In this document: positions 7,974 through 15,198 of the stretch, piece after piece
Position numbering within the stretch: position 1 is the stretch's first letter
Layout: each line of letters opens with the position of its first letter
Assembly (NCBI GenBank): GCA_022750355.1
Contig: JAKIVW010000007.1
Coordinates: forward strand, 1 to 30,271
Reading direction: 5' to 3'
DNA from: Thermoplasmata archaeon
GTDB taxonomy: Archaea; Thermoplasmatota; Thermoplasmata; Lutacidiplasmatales; UBA184
Length of the DNA stretch: 30,271 nucleotides
Translations under genes and position numbers: made by a program
The notes under the pieces: generated by a model
What the model was told of the DNA's origin: nothing
Seen by the model: only the letters and a program-made list of their open reading frames with translations
Database searches by the model: none

Positions 7974-9050
7974 TTAGGGCCGAACTCCGAGCAGGAACTG
8001 CGAGCCGACCGTTCCGCGGAACAGCTCGAGGGCTTCGGTCGGCACCCCGGCCTCCTCGGCGTACTTCCCCAGCGGCGGGTGGGTCACTTCCACCGAGACG
8101 AACCCTGCGGCCCGGGCCAGGCCCGCGAGTTCGTCGTCCTCGAAGAAGTGCATGCGGGAGGCCAGCGGTTCCGGGCACGCCGGGGTTCCGGCGAGCTCCT
8201 TCGTTCCGTCGAAGACGGCCAGTCGGCCGCCGGGGGCCAGGGCCCGGTGCATCTCCCGGAGCGTCTCGAGGGGTCGGGGGAGGAAGCCGAAGACCCCGGT
8301 CGAGAGCGCGATCGTGAACGTGCCGTCCGGCACCGGTAACTGACTGCCCTCGGCCTCGATCACCTCCAGGCGACCCGCGTCGATCGCCCCCCGGTTCGAG
8401 GCTCTCGCGAGGTGGACCATCTCCGGGCTGTGGTCGATCCCCACCGCCGTCACCCCCCGACCGAGCAGTTCGGCGAGGAACGCCCCTCCTCCGCATCCGA
8501 CTTCGAGGACCCGGTCCGTCGGGCCGGGGCGGAGCGTATCGAGGAGCATTCGGAAGTTCGGCCGGTGGAAGACCGGGTCGGCGTAGGTGGCTCGGGCGCC
8601 AGGGCCGGACGGGCGACGGGCCCGACGATCGGTCAGCCAATCCCCGTATCCGGACGGGGCGATCGCACGGAGGAACGGGACCACGACCGCGCTCGCGACC
8701 CACCCGGTCCATTCCACGGGATCTCCGTCGAACCGTCGTTCGGCGCCGCGTTGTTCCACCTCGACCCGGCAGCCGTGGCCACTGGCTTGAAACCGGAATT
8801 CGACCTCGAGCCGCGGGCCCGGCGCCCACGGTGCCAGGTCCCAATCGAGCAGGAGACCGTGCCCGGGGTTCCACGTCCGAACGTGAGCCACCTCAACCTC
8901 GGCCGCCCGAACCGTGCCCTCCGGCCCGGGGTCGAACCGAAGACCGGCGCGCGCCAGCGCCTCGACCAGCTCATCCACGATCTGGGCGAACGCGGCGTTC
9001 GGTTCGAGCGCCACGTCCGCGACGACCCGAACGGCCGAGGGGGGGTCCAC
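7974..9050 (-). CDS. SAM-dependent methyltransferase with N-terminal SRPBCC-like domain
   Basis: This is a 358-aa two-domain protein. Residues about 5-140 resemble an SRPBCC/AHSA1-type fold (VRVVADVALEPNAAF opening, alternating strands, and a closing helix near VASAVVVPFLRAI), a fold that usually encloses hydrophobic ligands. Residues about 165-355 form a class I methyltransferase with motif I VLEVGCGGGAF (181-191), an acidic residue in AVGIDHSPEM (Asp206), FTIALSTGVFGFLP as motif IV and APGGRLAVFDG after it. The GTG at 9050 is chosen because a ggtagg ribosome site and a gttaag TATA-like element lie upstream; the frame stays open much further but has no domain signal. The substrate is unknown. 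A lipid, quinone or small hydrophobic molecule would fit the SRPBCC half. Confidence 0.75.
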   Translation of the reverse strand: MDPPSAVRVVADVALEPNAAFAQIVDELVEALARAGLRFDPGPEGTVRAAEVEVAHVRTWNPGHGLLLDWDLAPWAPGPRLEVEFRFQASGHGCRVEVEQRGAERRFDGDPVEWTGWVASAVVVPFLRAIAPSGYGDWLTDRRARRPSGPGARATYADPVFHRPNFRMLLDTLRPGPTDRVLEVGCGGGAFLAELLGRGVTAVGIDHSPEMVHLARASNRGAIDAGRLEVIEAEGSQLPVPDGTFTIALSTGVFGFLPRPLETLREMHRALAPGGRLAVFDGTKELAGTPACPEPLASRMHFFEDDELAGLARAAGFVSVEVTHPPLGKYAEEAGVPTEALELFRGTVGSQFLLGVRP

Positions 9051-9088
9051 GGGTGGCCACCTACCTGAGAGTGCAACAGCGAACGGGA

Positions 9089-9098
9089 CGCTTAACCC
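9089..9098 (-). promoter_or_regulatory. Possible TATA element of the SRPBCC-methyltransferase gene
   Basis: On the minus strand the sequence ggttaagcgt lies about 44 nt before the GTG start at 9050, leaving a short leader that contains the ribosome site. Support is position and local AT content only. Confidence 0.35.
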
Positions 9099-9117
9099 CG
9101 TTCGGCGGGCCCGGCGC

Positions 9118-10755
9118 CTATCCGGAGGCCGGTCCGCTCGCGAGCAAGGTCGGAAGGAGCCCGATGGGTGGGCTTCCGAACCCGAGCAAGGTGTCGTGGA
9201 ACTTCTTGAGGTCGCCTCCGAAACGGGAGGCGAGCATCTGGTTTCGGGCGTCGAGGATCGCGAGCTTTCCGAGGGTGTAGCAGAAATATTCCGGGTTGAA
9301 CGTGCCGCGGATCGCCTCCCGTTCGGCCGGGAGGCGCTCGAAGTGCGCTTCCCGCTGGAACAACTCGGTCGACTTCTCCAGCGACCAACCCTGGGTGTGG
9401 AGCCCGATGGAGGAGAGGAGACGGCAGTCCCGCAACAGCGCGTCGTGGATCTGCGCCACCTCGGCGTCGTGGCGCGGGGTACCCAGGCCGGCCTCGATCG
9501 CGAGCTGCTCCGTGTAGTGCGCCCAGCCTTCGACGAACGAAGGAGAGAGGTACACCTTCCGAGCAAGGCTGCCGCGGGCGGACCGGAGGTGGAGGAACTG
9601 GAGATAGTGACCGGGAAACACCTCGTGGACGGTGATGTTGCGCAGCATCGTCCGATTCAGCGAACGGAGCCACTCCTCCTGCTGGACGAGGGTCCACTTC
9701 GAGTCGACGGGCGTCACGTAGTACACGCCCTCCGGTCCCGTGTCGAACGGGCCGGGAGAATTCATGCTCGCCGTCGAGAGCGCGCGGCCCCACTCCGGTG
9801 TCTCCTCCACCCGAACCGCGACCGGCTCCGGGATGGTCACGAGGTCCTTGTCGCGGACGAACGCCCGCGTCTCCTCGACGAAGGAGTGGGCGGTCGACAC
9901 GACGTCGGCGGCCGCCGGGTGGTCGAGGGCGAGGCGATGGAACAGTTCGGCCACGGCGACCTTCTCTTCCCGGGCGATCTCGTTCAGGCGAGCCTGGTTT
10001 CGGGCCAGGTCGTCCGCGCCCGCTCGCCGGACGTCCTCCACGGGGGTCTCGATGCCCTCCCGGACGAACAGCAGTCGGCGAAACCGTTCCGCCCCGAGCG
10101 CAAATTCCGGAACGGCCCTCGGCAGTTCCTCCTCCCTGAGCCACGCCAGGAACCTCTCGACCGCCGCCTCGGCGGGTAGTCGCACCGCGTGGACGTCCTT
10201 GGCGAGTCCGCCGCGAGCGGCGAACGTCTCCGCTTCTCCGAAATGGGAGGGTAACCCCCCGCCGATCGCGAGGGCCAGCTCGACGAAGGGGCGGGGCAGG
10301 GGGCCCGTCAGGCGACGGCGCCCGTCGTCGAGGAGTTGCGGGACGCTCTCGAGGGTCTTCACGATCGCCCGGACCCGGTCGGCGAGCGGTGCGTAGTCGC
10401 GTACGAGGTACGATGTGAGAGAGACGGAACCGACGTACGACATCGGGTTCCGGTCGAGGTCGCGGGATTCGCGTACGTCGAAGAGCGGGCTTTCCAGCAG
10501 GAGACGCAGGAGGAACGCGTCGATCTTCCGGTCCGGAGACAGCCGACCCGCGGCCGCCCCTTCGATGCGCGCGAGCAACCGATCGGCCTGGGCCGCCCAG
10601 TGCAGGGTCGCGGTCGAGGCGAGGTCCGGGACGATCCCGTCGTACTGGTGGAGCCCGAGGGCCACGGCGTACCCGGGTTGGAGAACGAACACGTGGTCGA
10701 CGACTTCGCGCTCGAGGGCATCCATCTCGGGAGTGGTCGAGGGAGCGGGGGACAT
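9118..10755 (-). CDS. DUF885-family putative zinc metallopeptidase
   Basis: The 545-aa product shows the DUF885 hallmark HEVFPGHY (residues 377-384), an HExxxxH-type zinc site. It is followed by SFVEGWAHYTE (406-416), where Glu409 is the likely third ligand, and by a C-terminal YTLGKLAI helix close to the end, as in this family. Length is typical. No signal peptide or membrane helix is seen, so it is cytoplasmic. Family members are mostly uncharacterised and are thought to be peptidases or amidohydrolases related to M32-like enzymes. The ATG at 10755 is the first start of the frame and has a gttttgaa TATA-like box about 30 nt upstream. The gene ends 67 nt before the GTG of the minus-strand methyltransferase gene. 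The physiological substrate is unknown. Confidence 0.85.
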   Translation of the reverse strand: MSPAPSTTPEMDALEREVVDHVFVLQPGYAVALGLHQYDGIVPDLASTATLHWAAQADRLLARIEGAAAGRLSPDRKIDAFLLRLLLESPLFDVRESRDLDRNPMSYVGSVSLTSYLVRDYAPLADRVRAIVKTLESVPQLLDDGRRRLTGPLPRPFVELALAIGGGLPSHFGEAETFAARGGLAKDVHAVRLPAEAAVERFLAWLREEELPRAVPEFALGAERFRRLLFVREGIETPVEDVRRAGADDLARNQARLNEIAREEKVAVAELFHRLALDHPAAADVVSTAHSFVEETRAFVRDKDLVTIPEPVAVRVEETPEWGRALSTASMNSPGPFDTGPEGVYYVTPVDSKWTLVQQEEWLRSLNRTMLRNITVHEVFPGHYLQFLHLRSARGSLARKVYLSPSFVEGWAHYTEQLAIEAGLGTPRHDAEVAQIHDALLRDCRLLSSIGLHTQGWSLEKSTELFQREAHFERLPAEREAIRGTFNPEYFCYTLGKLAILDARNQMLASRFGGDLKKFHDTLLGFGSPPIGLLPTLLASGPASG

Positions 10756-10815
10756 GGTGCAGCCTCTGCCTAGCGGGGCGGGTTCAAAACACTACTCGAT
10801 TGGCGGCGGGCCGGT

Positions 10816-11289
10816 TCACTCGACCCAAGCGACCCGACACAAGGGGCAGTACTTCTCCTCGAGCGGGGTCCCGCAGACGAAACACAGACTGGACCCTCCC
10901 CCCGAGGGGGGACTCCGCGGAGGTTGGGCGGGACCCTTCTCTGGGAGCGGAGGCGGCGGGCCGGACGGGGTCGAGGAGGGCGGAGGGGGTTCCTCGAGCG
11001 AAGGGGTCGGAGCGAGCGGGCGAATCGTCGGGGAAGGTCGCTTCACGGGTGCGGCCGCCGGGGGCGGGGGTGCGACCGGAGCCGGGGTGGGTTCGGGCTT
11101 GGGGGAAGGAGTCATCGCCGGCTCCTCCGGCGGCGCGGTCGCCCGCGGTAGTCGGGGAGCGGGCGGGAGCTCCTCGTCTCCGTAGACTCGGACGTCGTCC
11201 TCCTTCGGTTCCTCTTTGGAATCCTCCTTCGGCTCCTCCGCCGGTCCGGCGTCGTCTTTGTCCCGTCGGAGCCTCCGCAGGAACGACAT
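10816..11289 (-). CDS. Proline-rich protein with C-terminal zinc ribbon
   Basis: This is a 157-aa protein of three parts. The N-terminus is basic (MSFLRRLRRDK) and is followed by an acidic Glu/Lys stretch (residues 15-32). A long disordered segment (about 41-130) is very rich in Pro, Ala and Ser. The C-terminal zinc ribbon is CFVCG...YCPLC (Cys136, Cys139, Cys148, Cys151). The ATG at 11289 is preferred over upstream starts because a strong TATA box lies about 27 nt before it and the upstream residues are low-complexity antisense to the RidA gene. The zinc ribbon may bind protein or nucleic acid, with the proline-rich arm as a spacer. No specific function can be assigned. It is divergent from the RidA gene. 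Confidence 0.65.
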   Translation of the reverse strand: MSFLRRLRRDKDDAGPAEEPKEDSKEEPKEDDVRVYGDEELPPAPRLPRATAPPEEPAMTPSPKPEPTPAPVAPPPPAAAPVKRPSPTIRPLAPTPSLEEPPPPSSTPSGPPPPLPEKGPAQPPRSPPSGGGSSLCFVCGTPLEEKYCPLCRVAWVE

Positions 11290-11310
11290 CGTCCGGGGAT
11301 GGCGGTCGCC

Positions 11311-11320
11311 TGTTTTTAGA
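11311..11320 (-). promoter_or_regulatory. TATA box of the zinc-ribbon gene (leaderless)
   Basis: On the minus strand, tctaaaaaca lies in otherwise GC-rich DNA. Its centre is about 27 nt from the ATG at 11289, the spacing expected when transcription starts at the start codon itself. Confidence 0.6.
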
Positions 11321-11373
11321 CCTGCGGGCGCAGCGGTCCCGTGCTGTTTTCTACCGGGGAGTCTGGGGGGGAC

Positions 11374-11838
11374 GTGCCGACGGGTATCCAAGCCCGCCTG
11401 ACGGAACTCGGCCTTTTCCTCCCCCCACCTCCCACGCCGAAGGGGACCTACGCCCCCGTGGTAGAGTCCGGGGGGTTCGCCTACGTCTCGGGTCAGATCG
11501 TCACCGACGAAGGTCGCATCGTCGCGCCGGGGCTGGTGGACCGCGACGTATCTGTGGAGACCGCGAAGGATCTCACTCGACGTGCCACGATGCAGGCCCT
11601 GAGCGCCCTCGCCCATTCGTTGGGCTCCCTCGACCGCGTGCGCCGGTTCGTCCGGGTGGGGGTCTACGTCGCTTCCTCGCCGGGGTTCGTCCGGCAGCAT
11701 GAGGTCGCCAACGGGGCGACCGACCTGCTGGTCGAGGTATTCGGCGAGTCCGGCCGTCCCGCCCGGGCGGCGGTCGGGGTGAACTCACTTCCGCTCGGAG
11801 CGGCCGTCGAGGTCGAAATGACCGTCGCGGTCGAGTAG
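11374..11838 (+). CDS. RidA/YjgF-YER057c-family protein
   Basis: The 154-aa product belongs to the RidA superfamily. Residues about 22-45 have the GTYAPVVESGGFAYVSGQ opening and the C-terminus has RAAVGVNSLPLGAAVEVEMT, as in the YER057c-like branch. RidA proteins hydrolyse reactive enamines/imines produced by PLP enzymes; this longer branch is less well characterised. The GTG at 11374 is chosen over GTG 11341 because a G-rich ribosome site (tgggggggac) precedes it and family members start with a similar IxARLxELG helix. The next gene, flpA, starts 6 nt after the stop, so the two are likely co-transcribed. Confidence 0.85.
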   Translation: MPTGIQARLTELGLFLPPPPTPKGTYAPVVESGGFAYVSGQIVTDEGRIVAPGLVDRDVSVETAKDLTRRATMQALSALAHSLGSLDRVRRFVRVGVYVASSPGFVRQHEVANGATDLLVEVFGESGRPARAAVGVNSLPLGAAVEVEMTVAVE

Positions 11839-11844
11839 GCATCC

Positions 11845-12510
11845 GTGGATCCGACGGCCTGGGACGGGCTCTTCCGCGAGGGGCGGGACCTGTACACCTG
11901 CAACCATGGGCCGCCCGGAGACCGCGTCTACGGCGAGAAGCTCCGTACCATCGGCACGACCGAGTACCGACAGTGGGATCCGTTTCGCTCGAAGCTGGCG
12001 GCGCTCGTATCGCAGGGAGGGGTTCCTCCCGACCTGTGGACCGGGGCGCGCTCCGCGCTCTACCTGGGGGGCGCCCACGGAACGACGGTGAGCCACCTCG
12101 CGGACCTCCTCCCCGAGTCCCCGATCTATGTGATCGAAAAGAGCCCGACCTCGTTCGCACCCCTCCTCGCCCTGTCGAAGCGACGCTCGAACCTCTACCC
12201 GATCCTCGCGGACGCCCAGCTTCCGGAGCGGTACCGCGCCGACGTCGGTCTCGTGGACCTCCTCTACCAGGACGTGGCCCAACGGAATCAGGCGGCGATC
12301 TTTGTCGAGAATTCGCGGGCCGTCCTCGCGCCCCGCGGCCGCGGGATCTTCATGTTGAAGGTCCGCTCGGTCACGCAGACCCGTCCGTCGGTCGCGATCG
12401 TGCGGGAAGCGCGGGCGGAACTCGAACGCGCCGGGATGGAAGTGCGGGCCGAGGTGGGACTCTCCCCGTTCGCCCGGGACCACGTCGCCCTCCTGACGCG
12501 TCCGCATTAA
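11845..12510 (+). CDS. flpA: Fibrillarin-like rRNA/tRNA 2'-O-methyltransferase
   Basis: This is the catalytic subunit of archaeal box C/D ribonucleoproteins, which methylate ribose 2'-OH groups of rRNA and tRNA under guide-RNA direction together with Nop5 and L7Ae. The 221-aa product has VYGEKLRTIG, EYRQWDPFRSKLAA, the SAM-binding YLGGAHGTTVSHLAD and VDLLYQDVAQRNQA, all in family order. Length is normal (about 220-230 aa). The GTG start at 11845 lies 6 nt after the RidA gene. In many archaea nop5 is adjacent; here it is not, on either side. The gene is diagnostic for an archaeal host. Confidence 0.95.
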   Translation: MDPTAWDGLFREGRDLYTCNHGPPGDRVYGEKLRTIGTTEYRQWDPFRSKLAALVSQGGVPPDLWTGARSALYLGGAHGTTVSHLADLLPESPIYVIEKSPTSFAPLLALSKRRSNLYPILADAQLPERYRADVGLVDLLYQDVAQRNQAAIFVENSRAVLAPRGRGIFMLKVRSVTQTRPSVAIVREARAELERAGMEVRAEVGLSPFARDHVALLTRPH

Positions 12511-12606
12511 CGCGGGCGATCCCGAACCGGCGGGCAACTTCCACCGCCCACTGTCGTATGCGGGCCGATGTAGCCGGGATCGGTCGGTCCCCTCGGGGGC
12601 AGTCGG

Positions 12607-14790
12607 GTGGTGGGCCGAACGCAGCGTGCGAGCGCCGTGGGAGTCGTCGGATGGACCGCGTTCGCCCTCCTGCTTCTCGCCAACCCGATGGGCCTGCGCC
12701 CCGTTTCCAACCCGTCGACGGCGTTGGAGGCCGGAGGGCATACCGCCCCGGGCGCGATCGCCCCCTCGTCCCCCACCCTCTCGATCCAACAACCCCAGTT
12801 CCCCGCGGAAGGGACCACCACCCAATCTCTCGGCGCCCAATGGAGTCGCGCTCCGTTCGGATGCGTCCTCCACCCTGAATGGTCGACGTGGTTCCTCCCC
12901 TCCCCCGCGGCGGCCGGCGGGACGTTTGAGACTCCGACCGAGCCGAGCACGGGATTCGTTCCCACCAACCTGACGTGGTCGGTATCGGAGGTCGCCGTCC
13001 GATCGGCGGCCCAGCTCTCCTGTGGTGGGTCGAATCGAACGGTACAGCAAACCGCCTACTCGAACGTGACCACCTACCCGACGCTTTCGGTGACCGATGT
13101 GTCGGCGGATCCCCGCGCGACGGCCGCCCCCGGCACGGTTCAGCTGGGCGCCACCGTCGTCGGGGGGCGCCCTCCGTACCTCGTGGGCATCGATTGGGGG
13201 GATGGATCGTTCATCAACCAGACCCTCCCGGCGGCCGGGGCGTTTGTCGTTTCGCACAACTTCTCTTCCGGGACCTACCGGCCGCGGATCGGAGTCTACG
13301 ACTCCGACCGGATCGATGTGCGGGGGGCCGTCCCGGAAGCCATCGAGGTGAGCAACGGTACCGCGCTGCAGATCAACGCCTCCGCCCCGCTCGCGGAGGT
13401 TGGGGTTCCGGTCGACTTCGAGGGGTCGGTGGAACGACCCTCGGTGCGGTTCGGAGCGATCATCGCCTGTACGACGGATCCGGTCGTCCAGCCCCGCTAC
13501 TACATCACCAATGTGACGTGCACTCCGGCGGCGGCCGGGCTCCTGGGTGTCACTTTCAAGGTCGGCTCACCGGCACCGACGCAGATCGTCCAAAGCACTC
13601 GGGAAGAGCCGGTGGCCCCGGCGGTCGCGCTGTCGGTCGAACCTTGGACCAACGCTCTCGATTCCCGGACACCGACGTATCTCAGGGTCACGATCTCGGG
13701 GGGAGTCCCGCCGTTCCGGGTAACGTGGGGCTCACGGAACGGGTCGCTCGGCGAGCGGGCCGTCGCGCCGGCCGACGGCGCCTTCCTGGTCCCCTGGACG
13801 CCCCCGTATGCCGGCCCGAACGGACTCAACGGTTCGGTGGCCGACTCCCTCGGCGCCTCGGCCGCGTCCCCGTGGGTGAAACTGATCGTCGGTTCGGCCC
13901 CCAACCTCACCCTTTGGGCGAATACGACGAACGGTCCTTCCGCGACGTGGGTCGAGGTGCAGGCTAGGGTCGTGGGAGGAACGGGGCCGTTGTTCTGGGA
14001 CCTCGAAACGGATTCTGACTTCACGAGCGGGAACAGCTCGGCCGGCCGGAGCCTCAACAGCTCGTTCGGTTGGTCCGGTTCGTTCCCGGAGGAAGGAAAT
14101 GCGAGCTTGGTCGTCCTCGTCGAGGACGCGGCCACGTCCCTCGTCACCGGCACGTTGACGGTCGGGCTTCCGATCGCACCCACGCTTCGAGTGTGGGCCG
14201 CACCCAACAACTTCACGGGGGCGCCCGGGGTCAACCTGACGTTCGTGGCGGTCGGAGGGGTGTTGCCGTACACCCTCTGGGTGAATTCCACCGAAGGGAC
14301 GCTCTGGAACGCGAGTGAGGCCAGCGCTGGGCCGTACGAGGCGAGCCTCCTCCTCCTGGGGTCGGGGCCCGTGCCACTCAACGTGACCCTCCGGGACGCG
14401 CGAGGGGCCGAGGCCTCCGTTAATCTGACGGCGGCGCTTCCCTCACCCCCGCCGCTCCCTCCGACCCGTTCGGTCCGGAGCGGGTCCGATCTCGCTCCCG
14501 AGTTGGTCGGGCTCGTACTGATCTGCCTGGTCCTGGGAGTCGGGACGATCGCGTGGCGGCGTCGGGCCCGACCGGTCGATCTCCCGCCACCGGATCCCGA
14601 CTCCGTCCTCGAGCGACTGCTCCGCCCGGCCGACGGCGCGGACCGATTGACCATCGAGCTGATGGCGGAGGAGGAGGGCATCCCGCTGGAGTCGGTCCGC
14701 GCCGCTCTCGACCGACTGATCCACGAGGGCCGGGTCCGATCCGAATCGGACCCGGACGGAGGGGAGGTGCTCGCGTGGGCGACCGACTGA
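12607..14790 (+). CDS. Surface protein with PKD-like domain, one TM helix and cytoplasmic winged-helix-like tail
   Basis: This 727-aa protein opens with an N-terminal hydrophobic signal (VGVVGWTAFALLLLANP). The ectodomain of about 590 residues has many N-glycosylation sequons. It contains a PKD-type module around residues 155-245 (GIDWGDGSF, then HNFSSGTYRPRIGVYDSD) and further beta-rich repeats with the GGVPPF / GGTGPL / GGVLPY motif near residues 372, 458 and 555. A transmembrane helix spans about 632-652, followed by the stop-transfer WRRRAR. Residues about 665-727 look like a winged helix (SVLERLLRP, then ELMAEEEGIPLESVRAALDRL, then a GRVRSE wing). The start is GTG 12607 or GTG 12610. It is first in the T4SS-like operon, so it may be an envelope or adhesin component or a sensor that couples outside contact to gene control. 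Both roles are inference. Confidence 0.7.
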   Translation: MVGRTQRASAVGVVGWTAFALLLLANPMGLRPVSNPSTALEAGGHTAPGAIAPSSPTLSIQQPQFPAEGTTTQSLGAQWSRAPFGCVLHPEWSTWFLPSPAAAGGTFETPTEPSTGFVPTNLTWSVSEVAVRSAAQLSCGGSNRTVQQTAYSNVTTYPTLSVTDVSADPRATAAPGTVQLGATVVGGRPPYLVGIDWGDGSFINQTLPAAGAFVVSHNFSSGTYRPRIGVYDSDRIDVRGAVPEAIEVSNGTALQINASAPLAEVGVPVDFEGSVERPSVRFGAIIACTTDPVVQPRYYITNVTCTPAAAGLLGVTFKVGSPAPTQIVQSTREEPVAPAVALSVEPWTNALDSRTPTYLRVTISGGVPPFRVTWGSRNGSLGERAVAPADGAFLVPWTPPYAGPNGLNGSVADSLGASAASPWVKLIVGSAPNLTLWANTTNGPSATWVEVQARVVGGTGPLFWDLETDSDFTSGNSSAGRSLNSSFGWSGSFPEEGNASLVVLVEDAATSLVTGTLTVGLPIAPTLRVWAAPNNFTGAPGVNLTFVAVGGVLPYTLWVNSTEGTLWNASEASAGPYEASLLLLGSGPVPLNVTLRDARGAEASVNLTAALPSPPPLPPTRSVRSGSDLAPELVGLVLICLVLGVGTIAWRRRARPVDLPPPDPDSVLERLLRPADGADRLTIELMAEEEGIPLESVRAALDRLIHEGRVRSESDPDGGEVLAWATD

Positions 14791-15188
14791 TGCGCCCTGC
14801 CCCTCGTCGGCGGCCGGGGGTCCGAGCCGCGGGCATCGCTCTGGTCCTGACGTTGATGCTGGTGGTGGGAATACCGGGAGGAGCCGCGGCGGGAGCCCAC
14901 CACGGAGGCCCCGGCTCGACTAGGTCGAGCCTCCGGGGAATCTCTTCGGCGGTCGGAAACTTTTCCACCGCGATCGACCGATTGGTCGAACTGCTGGGAG
15001 TCGCCGGGAGCGGACTGCTTTCCCTGGTCTGGGCGCGGGTCGCCCTCAGCTGGTTCTCGAACGACATCACCAAGAAGGTCCAAGCCAAGGATCGTGCCCG
15101 GGACGCGCTGATCGGAACGCTGCTGTTCACGGCGGCCATCACGGGGCTGTTCTGGGGCCTGGCCCACTGGGTCCTGACGGGCTCCTGA
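14775..15188 (+). CDS. VirB2/TrbC-like pilin-type membrane protein
   Basis: The 137-aa protein has the layout of conjugative pilins. A basic start leads to a hydrophobic signal (residues 17-40, ending GGAAAGA). A short linker is followed by TM1 (about 70-94), a charged loop NDITKKVQAKDRARDA (96-111) and TM2 (111-134). VirB2/TrbC and the archaeal CedA1-type proteins share signal peptide, two helices and a small basic cytoplasmic loop; sequence identity across this group is low. GTG 14775 is chosen because GGAGGTG lies 5 nt upstream; ATG 14790 is an alternative that overlaps the previous stop by 1 nt. It sits directly before the VirB6-like gene, the expected neighbourhood. The role as pilus subunit is inferred from architecture and context. 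Confidence 0.6.
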   Translation: MGDRLMRPAPRRRPGVRAAGIALVLTLMLVVGIPGGAAAGAHHGGPGSTRSSLRGISSAVGNFSTAIDRLVELLGVAGSGLLSLVWARVALSWFSNDITKKVQAKDRARDALIGTLLFTAAITGLFWGLAHWVLTGS

Positions 15189-15198
15189 GGAAGGCGAG

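Noticed and set aside
11341..11373. Upstream GTG start for the RidA-family gene
   Set aside because: The extra 11 residues are not family-like, and the G-rich ribosome site lies before GTG 11374.
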